DNA of 7,100 nucleotides from positions 1-7,100 of the forward strand of contig JBJXGO010000299.1 in NCBI GenBank assembly GCA_046160345.1, in the 5' to 3' direction. Position 1 is the first letter of the stretch. Every line of letters begins with the position of its first letter. The stretch comes from M3007 sp046160345. GTDB lineage: Bacteria > Bacteroidota > Bacteroidia > Chitinophagales > Saprospiraceae. Shown piece after piece: positions 1 to 6,345 of this stretch. The notes beneath the pieces are model-generated. The model did not search any database and was not told the origin of the DNA. It saw only the letters and a list, made by a program, of their open reading frames with translations. Position numbers and translations under genes: made by a program.

Positions 1-393
1 CGCAACCTCGACGGAAAAACCTATCGCGTGGACGCCGCCAAACTTGAAGCACAATGCAAGCATATCAGCAATCAGGAGCGCAAAGCCGCAGAAGCTGAAC
101 GCGAAAGCACCAAGTACAAACAGGCTGAATACCTGTCCACCCGCATCGGAGAAACCTTTGAGGGTGTGATAAGCGGGATGATAGACAGAGGCTTTTTCGT
201 GGAGTTGCTAGACTCAAGATCCGAGGGTCTGGTGGATTTCAAATACCTGGACGATACCTACACCCTGGAAGAAGGAAACCTGCGCGCTACGGGGCGGCGG
301 TACAAGCGCTCGTTCAAAATGGGCGACAAGGTGAAGGTGCGGATTGCGGCAGTGGATTTGGGGAAGCGGCAGGTGGAGATGGAGTTAGCGTAG
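1..393 (+). CDS. rnr: Ribonuclease R, C-terminal part (5' end outside the window)
   Basis: This is the 3' end of a gene whose reading frame is open from base 1 and stops at TAG 391-393, leaving 130 visible residues. RNase R is a processive 3'-to-5' exoribonuclease that degrades structured RNA in the cytoplasm. The visible part begins at the end of the catalytic RNB region, where the motif CKHISNQERKAAEAERES (about nt 55-110) is characteristic of the RNase II/R family. An S1 RNA-binding domain follows (about nt 145-390), with the typical GETFEGVISGMIDRGFFVEL strand pattern, then EGLVDF, and the ending GDKVKVRIAAVDLGKRQVEMEL. The catalytic aspartates lie upstream of the window and cannot be checked. 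The protein ends immediately after the S1 domain, without the lysine-rich tail of the E. coli enzyme. A GTG at 28 could be read as a start but lies inside the conserved region, so the true start is outside the window. The gene converges on the large adhesin gene. Confidence 0.93.
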   Translation, partial: RNLDGKTYRVDAAKLEAQCKHISNQERKAAEAERESTKYKQAEYLSTRIGETFEGVISGMIDRGFFVELLDSRSEGLVDFKYLDDTYTLEEGNLRATGRRYKRSFKMGDKVKVRIAAVDLGKRQVEMELA

Positions 394-491
394 GGCGAAA
401 TTCATTTCGCCAACCCTCCTTCGCCCTTTCGGGCTATGGCGGGTAAACAGGCTGAGATGAAGTGGGTGTGGCGCGAAATTTATTTCGCCAA
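394..491. repeat. Two near-identical small palindromes plus a third hairpin in the rnr 3' flank
   Basis: Directly after the rnr stop codon there is a perfect 7-bp inverted repeat, GGCGAAA (394-400) and TTTCGCC (405-411), with a 4-base loop. A second copy lies at 473-491: GCGAAA (473-478), loop TTTA, TTTCGC (483-488). The two 19-base units GCGAAATTYATTTCGCCAA (395-413 and 473-491) differ at one base. Between them is another hairpin, GCCC (423-426) / GGGC (431-434), which can extend through CGCC (422-425) / GGCG (438-441) in an alternative fold. None of the three is followed by a T-run, so they do not look like intrinsic terminators. They may be copies of a dispersed intergenic palindromic element or act as mRNA 3'-end stabilising hairpins; the sequence does not decide this. 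Confidence 0.6.
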
Positions 492-498
492 AACCGTT

Positions 499-535
499 AA
501 AAAAAGAGAGACCATCCAAGGACGGCCTCTCTTTT
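499..535. terminator. Bidirectional intrinsic terminator between rnr and the adhesin gene
   Basis: A perfect 9-bp inverted repeat, AAAAGAGAG (502-510) and CTCTCTTTT (527-535), extends inward by a CC/GG pair after one mismatch. On the minus strand the stem runs into seven T residues (complement of A 499-505), the classic form for ending the adhesin transcript. On the plus strand it ends in four T, serving rnr less strongly. Its position between two convergent genes fits a shared terminator. Confidence 0.85.
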
Positions 536-582
536 CAATTTCAAGCACATAGAAAAATTGGGCGAACATTAAAAATCACGGG

Positions 583-3500
583 TTAGTCCACTTTAATCAG
601 CCTTGCCCCCCCCCAATTTTTACCATCGCTCAGTTTAAGCATGTAGGTGCCTTGCGGCAAATCATGAAGATCGAGCGAAGTAGTCAATTGCCCGCCAATC
701 GGTTCTAGGTTAAGTGATTGGAGCAGTCGCCCCGTTACGTCTAACACCTCAGCGCGTAGTGCATCTGGTGCGTTTTTCAACGTAAGCGTGAACAATCCTG
801 TGCTTGGGTTGGGCGATATGGTCAAGCCCCAAGCTGCAGTTAGCTCGATAGTACTGACGGTTGGCACATCAATGTTTGCCGTTGAAGCGGTACAGCCATT
901 GGCATCGATGGCAATCACCGTGTATGTGCCGGGCACAAGGTTCGGGAACACTCCGCTGCTTTTCGGTACGCCGCCATTCAGGCTGAATTTGTAAGGTAAG
1001 GTACCGCCAGAAGCAATGGCCGTGATGGTATTGGCGTTAACTGTTGCTGTAAGCTCCAGTTGAGCAGGCTGAAATACTGTTGCAAAGACGAAACTTATTG
1101 CCCCCTTTGCGTCTTTGACCGCTAAGGAGTATGTGGTTGTGGAAAGGTTGGGGAAATAACTATTTGGTTTGAATGGCGACCCGTTAAGGCTGTATTGATA
1201 CGGCGGACACCCGCCATAGCCATTGGCCGTAATCGAACCCGTGTTCCCTCCAAAGCAAAGCACACTGTCTGTTGTGAACGACACCCCAAGCAGCGGAACG
1301 TTTACAGTGATTGTTGTGGTTGCGAGACATCCATTCCCGTCAGTGGCGGTCACCTGATAGGTGCCATTTGGCAAATTTTTCAAATCAGGATTGGGGGCAT
1401 TGCTTACAAAGGTATAAGGCGGAGTCCCTCCTGAGATGGCCAACGATGCGTCATTGCAAATCAAATCAGCACTCACATTGAGCGGGGTAGGCTGGGTAAC
1501 GATAATTGGCCCTAAAACTTTGGTAGCCCCAATAGCATCCCTGATGGTTACTAAATAATTACCGACAATTATGTTATTAAAGACATTACCACTTTGATAT
1601 GCTCCATTCCCTAATTTATACTGGTATGGCGGAGTGCCGCAAGATGCTTGTACAATAATATTAGTACTTCCTCCAAAACACTTTATATCAGGAGTTGCGA
1701 AATTGCCAGATAATATGTTTACTGTTGCTTGACTAGTTGCGGTACATCCATTCGCATCGCGAACCGTCGCCGTGTAAGTGCCGCAAGGGAGGTTCGAAAA
1801 CTGATTGCTGGCTTGGAAATTAACACCATCAATGCTGTATTGCAAAAATCCTGTACCACCTGAGGCCTGAATAGTGATCGTATTGCCACTTACCATGACC
1901 ACCATTTGTATTTGGGGGCTTTGGCTGATTTGGACAGAACCAGTGGCAGTACAACCATTTATAGTATTTGTCACTGTGAGGGTGTAAGTTCCTGACTGAT
2001 TCACAATGGGGTTCCAAGTATTTTGTCCCGAAACGATATTGCCCCCTAAGGTAGCCACCCAAACCGGGTGTAAGTTTGGATCAGTAGGTGGCATTGCCGG
2101 GCCAATGGTAAGATTGGAAACATTGCAACTGAGCGTGGCCGGATTGCCCACAGGTGCAGGGGGTGTTTGTATATTGGAACTTACCAAGACTGACGCGGAT
2201 GAGGTGCAGCCGGTAGTGGTATTGGTGATTTGTAATGTGTAAGTGCCTGTCCCGTTCACGGTTGGAGTCAATGTATTTTGCCCCATAACAAAGTTGCCAC
2301 CCACAGTGCTCCACACAAACGTGAAGTTTGGTCCTGTGGATGAGGATGATGCGTTGAGCACTGTTTGCGGATTGGCACAGCTTAGTTGGGCCGGTGGAGC
2401 AATGACAGTAGTGGGTGAGGGAGACTGCATTATTGTTATGCTGGTGCTGGTAGCGCAAATTGTTAAACCACTCACTGTAACCGTGTAAGTCCCTGATGTC
2501 GAGACCGTTATTGGGTTGGTTGTTTGACCGCCTGGCAACCATAAATAATTGGCGAATGTACCTCCAGTCACGGTGAGCGTGGAAGAACCACCAGCGCAGA
2601 ACGGAGTACTCGTTATGGCTATACTGGGTGTGGGCTTCAGGCCAATCGTCACACTACCCGTACCGGTACAGCCGTAAATGTTAGTGACAGTGAGAGTGTA
2701 GGTGCCCGGCTGCGTCACAATATTGGTGATGGTATTCACATTGTTTGACCAATGGTATTGGACGAAACTTCCCAGTACCTTCAATGTATCCATCTGACCC
2801 ACACAAATGGCGGGAGCAGTCATGCTGATTGCAAATGGACTCACCTCACCAGATTGCACCCCGATCACACCTACACCCGTACAACCAAACTGATTCGTGA
2901 CGGTTACCTCGTAAATTCCTGGCTCATAGATTATTATCGGATTGGTGGTTTCGCCAGATGACCATAGATAAGCATTCCAAGGTTGGTTCACTTGCACAAT
3001 TCCAGTATTGCCCTCGGGGCACATAAACGGCGGTCCGGAAAGCGTCGGAACCACAGGTGGCGAGGCAGGTAATACAATTTGAATGGTGAATGCGCTGCCT
3101 CCGGAATTGTCCGTTACCAATATGGTGTAAGACCCCGGAGGAAGATTGCTAAATACATTGGATGATTGGCTTGGGCCACCATTCAGGCTGTAGGTATAAG
3201 GCAATTGCCCACCACTGGCCATTACGGTAATTTCGCCCGTCGTTTCTGGAGGACAAATTCCATTTGTAATTGTAGCTGTTGCGGTGAGCGGCACACCAAT
3301 AATGTTGATGTTGAAAACAGCGTTGTGCACCCAAAAATCATTGTTCTGGTCGAGCGCATCGAAGTGGAAATTGTCTATGAGAGCACCATCCCCGTTATTG
3401 TGGTATACCAGTTTGTTATTATTGATATCATCCTGTGTAAAAGTTCCTCCCACACCTAGCGCTACGTTATTCAGTTTCAATGTTCCATGCACAGGAGTGC

Positions 3501-5328
3501 TCAAAACAATAAACTGTCCTTGGACTGCGGAGCCTGAAGTTGCCATTTTCAGTTTGGATATATCTATAAAGCCACTACCACCATAGCTGACCGTTAGCAA
3601 TTTGTTGGTTAAGATACTGCCAGCAGGTATCTTAGGATCTAAACAGAACGAAACGCAGAATTTGTCAAGTCCTCCGCCGTCTTGAGGCAAGTTGTCTGTA
3701 ACGAAAAGAGTCCAGTCTCCTTTCGATCTTTTCCCATTTAGCACATTGAGCGACCCAATGGGTCGAAAGGTTCCATTAAGAGCGGGGGGGGAGTTATTGC
3801 ACTGGTTTTCAAGTGCGGCTGCACTTAGTCCAGCCTGGCTGTCGAACGTGAGATCGAGATTGTGGCCATTGCAACCAAATTGGGACGCTGGCACACCAGG
3901 ACGATCGAACAGGGGAATATTGTCATTATGCGGTGAAACAAGCTGCGCACTTAAGTCTCCTACCCACGTATGCCCAATACGAAAGTTGACATCAACATCT
4001 GTGATTAATCGGTCTAATGGCATGTCCAGGCTATATTGGATCGTATTGACCGAATTAGGGTCAATTTCAATGTAAGTGATGACACATGGACCGAAACCGC
4101 AAAGGAGTTGACCCGTTTGGAAGGCAGTAACTTCGGAATAATTACCGACTCCGCATCCATTTGAGGCTCGGATTCGCCAGTAGTAAACTTTATCAGCCTG
4201 TAGGTCAACCCCAGTAAAGGTTTGTCCAATCACTGTTTGTTCTGAAACGATGCTGCCAGGCGAAAAAGATGGATTGGTAGCTACTTGCAAATAATAAGTA
4301 CTTGCATCAGGCACAGCCGTCCAAAACAACCATGTAGAATTGTTAACACCAGTTTCGCCATTTGCAGGGCTGGTCGGGGATGGGATTCCGGGTAAACTAG
4401 GGACTACGGTCAACGCAACGGTAGCAGTTTGGGTGTTCCCACCACTCACGCCCTTTACGATGAGGGTATAATTGCCAATCATTCCAGATGTAAACCCGGA
4501 AAGAGTGACAGTAGCAACACCTGTGGGCATCACAGGGTTGGGTGAAATGTTCACGGTTGCACCCGGAGGCGCCCCAGTTACAGAAAGTGTTATCGGACTG
4601 TCAAATCCGCAAATAGAAGTCAGGTCTGTCGTGAAAGACCCAATTTCACCTGTGCAGACCTTTAGGCTATTTACTGAGTTTGTCAGTAAATAAGATGGAG
4701 TTGAAGTTGTCTGGATGAAAATTTGGTCAGAAAAGGGGCAGCCCAAGTCGTCCAGAACATTGAGGACATAAGTTCCTGGTTGGAAAATTTCATACGGTGT
4801 AAGGATACCTGCTGGGTTCGCGGGATTCCAATCAAAGTTTTGAAAATTGTACTCCGGGCTTAGGCCTGTGGTAACATTTAGTTGGGAACTGCCACCGATG
4901 CAGATTGGGGCTCCAGTTATATTTAGGGTGCCCTCAAAAAATGCCCCGGGCTGGTTATACTCATTCTGCCAGTGATTTGGCTCGCACCCGGTAGCGGAAG
5001 CGTCCCAGCTCCATGCGCCAGGAGGGACGACCGTGATTTTGTGCGCTGTCTCTCCCGTATTCCAGTACGCCACATATGGGACGAGTTGTCCGGAAAATAT
5101 ATATAGTACCCAAGCTGATAATTCAATCGTGTGGGTCGTGCAGTTTATTTCGGCTGATGTGATCGGATTGCAGTGGCCTAATGCTAAAGCGCGAGTGATT
5201 GAGTCGGTGCTCACAGGGTCGCTGTTTGGCATGTTTCCGGTCGGATCACCATTGGCACGCAACAATAATGGGGTGACAAAAAGCGCGAAGAATGGGATTA
5301 ATCGAAAAAAGGTGCAGGGCTTTTTCAT
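583..5328 (-). CDS. Giant secreted multidomain adhesin-like protein with P-domain, cadherin-like domain, SprB repeats and T9SS type A sorting domain
   Basis: This 1581-residue protein is probably exported by Sec and then by the type IX system to the cell surface or medium. Visible in order: signal peptide (about 1-25, hydrophobic core then LLLRA|NG); an unassigned beta-rich region (45-140); Ig-like segments (141-310); fibronectin type III (about 311-405, with YYLQVATNPSFS and VYYWRIRAS); a proprotein-convertase P-domain (about 425-565, with VGDLSAQLVSP and KGDWTLFVTDNLPQDGG); a cadherin-like CSPG/NG2-type domain (about 570-678, with GTFTQDDINNNKLVYHNNGD); one SprB-like unit (680-755); three Ig/PKD-like repeats (761-966); a pair of longer repeats (970-1137); five SprB-like repeats (1141-1488); and a T9SS type A sorting domain (1495-1581). 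No protease or glycosidase catalytic domain is recognisable, so adhesion, gliding or matrix binding is inferred from architecture only. The ATG at 5326-5328 is chosen because the signal peptide follows at once; no Shine-Dalgarno is seen, as usual in Bacteroidota. It lies 89 bp downstream of the anti-sigma-like gene. The gene contains G9 and C8 tracts in frame. Confidence 0.93.
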   Translation of the reverse strand: MKKPCTFFRLIPFFALFVTPLLLRANGDPTGNMPNSDPVSTDSITRALALGHCNPITSAEINCTTHTIELSAWVLYIFSGQLVPYVAYWNTGETAHKITVVPPGAWSWDASATGCEPNHWQNEYNQPGAFFEGTLNITGAPICIGGSSQLNVTTGLSPEYNFQNFDWNPANPAGILTPYEIFQPGTYVLNVLDDLGCPFSDQIFIQTTSTPSYLLTNSVNSLKVCTGEIGSFTTDLTSICGFDSPITLSVTGAPPGATVNISPNPVMPTGVATVTLSGFTSGMIGNYTLIVKGVSGGNTQTATVALTVVPSLPGIPSPTSPANGETGVNNSTWLFWTAVPDASTYYLQVATNPSFSPGSIVSEQTVIGQTFTGVDLQADKVYYWRIRASNGCGVGNYSEVTAFQTGQLLCGFGPCVITYIEIDPNSVNTIQYSLDMPLDRLITDVDVNFRIGHTWVGDLSAQLVSPHNDNIPLFDRPGVPASQFGCNGHNLDLTFDSQAGLSAAALENQCNNSPPALNGTFRPIGSLNVLNGKRSKGDWTLFVTDNLPQDGGGLDKFCVSFCLDPKIPAGSILTNKLLTVSYGGSGFIDISKLKMATSGSAVQGQFIVLSTPVHGTLKLNNVALGVGGTFTQDDINNNKLVYHNNGDGALIDNFHFDALDQNNDFWVHNAVFNINIIGVPLTATATITNGICPPETTGEITVMASGGQLPYTYSLNGGPSQSSNVFSNLPPGSYTILVTDNSGGSAFTIQIVLPASPPVVPTLSGPPFMCPEGNTGIVQVNQPWNAYLWSSGETTNPIIIYEPGIYEVTVTNQFGCTGVGVIGVQSGEVSPFAISMTAPAICVGQMDTLKVLGSFVQYHWSNNVNTITNIVTQPGTYTLTVTNIYGCTGTGSVTIGLKPTPSIAITSTPFCAGGSSTLTVTGGTFANYLWLPGGQTTNPITVSTSGTYTVTVSGLTICATSTSITIMQSPSPTTVIAPPAQLSCANPQTVLNASSSSTGPNFTFVWSTVGGNFVMGQNTLTPTVNGTGTYTLQITNTTTGCTSSASVLVSSNIQTPPAPVGNPATLSCNVSNLTIGPAMPPTDPNLHPVWVATLGGNIVSGQNTWNPIVNQSGTYTLTVTNTINGCTATGSVQISQSPQIQMVVMVSGNTITIQASGGTGFLQYSIDGVNFQASNQFSNLPCGTYTATVRDANGCTATSQATVNILSGNFATPDIKCFGGSTNIIVQASCGTPPYQYKLGNGAYQSGNVFNNIIVGNYLVTIRDAIGATKVLGPIIVTQPTPLNVSADLICNDASLAISGGTPPYTFVSNAPNPDLKNLPNGTYQVTATDGNGCLATTTITVNVPLLGVSFTTDSVLCFGGNTGSITANGYGGCPPYQYSLNGSPFKPNSYFPNLSTTTYSLAVKDAKGAISFVFATVFQPAQLELTATVNANTITAIASGGTLPYKFSLNGGVPKSSGVFPNLVPGTYTVIAIDANGCTASTANIDVPTVSTIELTAAWGLTISPNPSTGLFTLTLKNAPDALRAEVLDVTGRLLQSLNLEPIGGQLTTSLDLHDLPQGTYMLKLSDGKNWGGARLIKVD
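586..846 (-). other. T9SS type A C-terminal sorting domain (residues 1495-1581)
   Basis: The last 87 residues show the full pattern of the Por secretion (type A) C-terminal domain. It opens with the hallmark LTISPNPSTGLFTLTL (1502-1517), followed by ALRAEVLDVTGRLLQSLNL, then DLPQGTYMLKLSDGK (1556-1570), and ends ARLIKVD. In known T9SS cargo this domain directs passage through the outer membrane and is then cleaved, with the cargo often attached to the cell surface; the final strand with its basic residue matters for recognition. The domain shows the protein is complete at its C-terminus in the reading frame given. Confidence 0.93.
606..614 (-). repeat. G9 homopolymer in the T9SS sorting signal
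   Basis: Nine C on the plus strand form a G9 tract in the coding strand, covering codons W1572-G1573-G1574-A1575. By direct translation, G10 changes the tail after W1572 to GGGKAD followed by a stop, and G8 changes it to GGQG followed by a stop. Either slip removes the terminal RLIKVD. The tract is of a length at which slipped-strand mispairing is known in other bacteria; whether it varies here is unknown. Homopolymers are also places where sequencing errors occur, but the present count gives a complete canonical domain. Confidence 0.9.
865..1908 (-). repeat. Five SprB-type repeats in alternating short/long order (residues 1141-1488)
   Basis: Five units are visible, beginning at about residues 1141, 1207, 1282, 1347 and 1422. 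All share the core (S/G)GG-x-PPYxYSLNG, then F-x-NLPxGTYTVTV-x-DANGC, the signature of SprB repeats of gliding-motility and adhesion proteins in Bacteroidota. Units 1, 3 and 5 are short and end in D-x-NGC-x-A-T/S. Units 2 and 4 are longer, start with KCFGG or LCFGG, carry a cysteine near PPYQY and end in RDA-x-GA or KDA-x-GA. Equivalent residues recur every 141-143 residues, so the array looks like duplication of a two-unit block. Confidence 0.85.
1918..2421 (-). repeat. Tandem pair of 84-residue repeats (residues 970-1137)
   Basis: Two consecutive units share the order A-x-LSC, then VW followed by a GGN motif, GQNT, N-x-x-GTYTLxxTNT, GCT and a terminal S-V-x-x-S. The aligned tryptophans are W1006 and W1090, a spacing of 84 residues. 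The similarity is also visible in the DNA around GTATTTTG. They resemble Ig/PKD-like beta-sandwich repeats but form a subfamily distinct from the 70-residue repeats upstream. I cannot name a specific family. Confidence 0.75.
2431..3048 (-). repeat. Three Ig/PKD-like repeats of about 70 residues (residues 761-966)
   Basis: Each unit has a C-x-G or C-x-E-G turn, a central Y-x-W motif (YLWSSG, YHWSNN, YLWLPGG), TNPI or a variant, and P/S-GxYxVTV ending the strand pair. The reference tryptophans are W789, W860 and W930, giving spacings of 71 and 70. Two of the units end in TNxxGCTG. This is the common extracellular spacer repeat of Bacteroidota surface proteins. Confidence 0.8.
3297..3619 (-). 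other. Cadherin-like CSPG/NG2-type domain (residues about 571-677)
   Basis: The segment contains the pattern STPVHGTLKLNN, then GTFTQDDINNNKLVYHNNGD, then DNFHFDALDQNN and a closing VFNINI. This matches the CSPG/cadherin-like repeat family found in large extracellular matrix and bacterial surface proteins. The many Asp/Asn residues suggest possible calcium or carbohydrate contact, which is inference. Confidence 0.75.
3634..4056 (-). other. Proprotein-convertase P-domain (residues about 425-565)
   Basis: The segment holds the family landmarks: DRLITDVDVNFRIGHTWVGD, LSAQLVSPHNDNIPLFDRPG, LDLTFDSQA, the GTFRPIGSLNVLNGK strand, and GDWTLFVTDNLPQDGGGLDKFCVSFC. In eukaryotic convertases and many bacterial proteases this beta-sandwich accompanies a catalytic domain. 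Here no peptidase domain is recognised, so it probably serves as a structural or binding module. Confidence 0.85.
3784..3791 (-). repeat. C8 homopolymer inside the P-domain coding region
   Basis: Eight G on the plus strand form a C8 tract in the coding strand, in codons S513-P514-P515. By direct translation, C9 gives SPPRS followed by a stop, and C7 gives a stop after about 16 aberrant residues. Either slip would remove the last two thirds of the protein, including all repeats and the sorting domain. Confidence 0.9.
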
Positions 5329-5417
5329 AGATTTGATTGTTTGATAAACACTTGGCAGGTGCTTATAAGTTAAAAATTGGCTTATGTTGTATATTTATAA
5401 ATTGCTGAAAAAATGTA
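5329..5417. other. AT-rich intergenic gap between the anti-sigma-like gene and the adhesin gene
   Basis: This 89-bp gap is AT-rich (for example TTATAAATATAC on the minus strand). It has only a weak 5-bp stem (around 5348-5362) and no T-run terminator for the minus strand. Read-through from the sigma/anti-sigma genes is therefore possible, but a separate promoter is not excluded. No convincing TTG / TAnnTTTG pair was found here. Confidence 0.5.
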
Positions 5418-6344
5418 CTATTTCAGGTCCATTTCCCGCTTCAACTTCTCTGCCTCTTCCCTAAACTGATGTTGATTCTTCGGATCAATAATCTCTTCAA
5501 GTTTCTTCGAAAAATTCTCCTTGTGATGCCGGTAGTCCGTTAAATAAAATTGAAGCAATCTCCAATCGGTAGTAGGGTCTGCGTTTTGGCGGGCAAAATT
5601 TTCGTAGCACAGGACAGCGTTCGAATAGTTTTTTTCTTTGAAATAAATAAGGGCCAGCATTTCCTGCGCCGAAGGGAAGAAGGGGCCCGTTTTTGGCACC
5701 TTTAATAAATCCCTTTTGGCAAGCTTCAAATTATTTTGCATAAATGCTTTAACCCCTGATTCAAAGAATGGATTTTCCTCATCTCCCTCGCCCATCGTTT
5801 GGCCGTATTGATTTAAAATCGCGCCCTGCAAATCGCTCAAATTGGTTTCTGCCATGGCAATCAGTCGCAGCGAATTTTCATCCTTCGTTTTCGTTGGTAC
5901 TTTGTTTTCATCGTCTGGTTTGTCTGATGGTGTGATTGCAATTGGTTCATCCGGTTTGGTTTGCGGCGGAGCAATCTCTTGGACCGGAGCATGGATCGGC
6001 TCGCCATTTTTGGAAGACCAAATCCAATAAACCGTACCAACAAGCAAGATTCCTAAAAGCCCACCCAGTATCAAGCGGAACCAATTTTTTGTTCTTGTTG
6101 TAGGCAAAGCATCAACTGGCGGCTCAGGGATTTCGTCCATCGACTCTCGCCAAAGGGCCATATTGGTTTGCAACGCCTGTTCTGCCAGTCGGTCCAACGC
6201 CCCTCGGCCACGCCGATGCCGTTCCACTTCCGTAGCAAGCGAAAGATCAGCCGCAATCTCAGCCTCAAATGCAAGTGCATCAGCTTCTGGGAGTTCTCCC
6301 GAGAGCCAGGCTTCTATTTTGTCAAAGTTTGTGTCGTTTTTCAT
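5418..6344 (-). CDS. Single-pass membrane protein with TPR-like outer part, probable anti-sigma factor
   Basis: This 308-residue protein has three parts. An N-terminal hydrophilic region (1-85) begins FDKIEAWLSGELPEADALAFEAEIAAD, which resembles the helical start of anti-sigma factors but lacks the HxxxCxxC zinc motif. One membrane segment follows (about 88-110, WFRLILGGLLGILLVGTVYWIW). After a Pro/Asp/Lys-rich linker (113-155) the C-terminal region (about 160-308) has helical tetratricopeptide-like features (FFESGVKAFMQNNLKLAKRDLL, AQEMLALIYFKEKNYSNAVLCYENFA). There is no signal peptide, so the N-terminus should be cytoplasmic and the TPR part periplasmic. It starts one base after the sigma-factor stop codon (TGA-C-ATG), so the two are almost certainly co-translated. 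The role of binding the adjacent sigma factor and releasing it on an envelope signal is inferred from position and architecture, not from a definite domain match. Confidence 0.85.
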   Translation of the reverse strand: MKNDTNFDKIEAWLSGELPEADALAFEAEIAADLSLATEVERHRRGRGALDRLAEQALQTNMALWRESMDEIPEPPVDALPTTRTKNWFRLILGGLLGILLVGTVYWIWSSKNGEPIHAPVQEIAPPQTKPDEPIAITPSDKPDDENKVPTKTKDENSLRLIAMAETNLSDLQGAILNQYGQTMGEGDEENPFFESGVKAFMQNNLKLAKRDLLKVPKTGPFFPSAQEMLALIYFKEKNYSNAVLCYENFARQNADPTTDWRLLQFYLTDYRHHKENFSKKLEEIIDPKNQHQFREEAEKLKREMDLK

Positions 6345-6345
6345 G

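Noticed and set aside
28..393. GTG at 28 as the real start of a small S1-domain protein
   Set aside because: The frame is open upstream to base 1 and the sequence around it is the conserved end of the RNase R catalytic region, so this is a truncated rnr gene, not a short gene.
2081..2542. Minus-strand 153-codon open frame
   Set aside because: It lies in another frame inside the repeat-rich part of the giant adhesin, has no recognisable domain, and its composition (His, Asn, Ser, Tyr-rich) is what a frame-shifted Thr/Val/Gly-rich coding region gives.
865..3048. Periodic repeats taken as a CRISPR array
   Set aside because: The periodicity is at protein level (70, 84 and about 142 residues) inside one open reading frame; the DNA copies are diverged and there are no short identical repeats with unique spacers.
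3692..4075. Plus-strand 127-codon open frame
   Set aside because: Antisense to the P-domain coding region, which is clearly real. It has no signal, domain or start context of its own.
5033..5344. Plus-strand 103-codon open frame overlapping the adhesin start
   Set aside because: Antisense to the signal peptide and N-terminal coding region; no domain or promoter evidence.
5346..5364. Possible terminator between the anti-sigma-like gene and the adhesin
   Set aside because: The stem is only about 5 bp including a G-T pair and no T-run follows on the minus strand.
5405..5420. TACATTTT on the minus strand as the adhesin -7 promoter element
   Set aside because: It differs from TAnnTTTG at the last base, and the nearest TTG upstream lies 25 bases away, outside the usual spacing; not strong enough to call.
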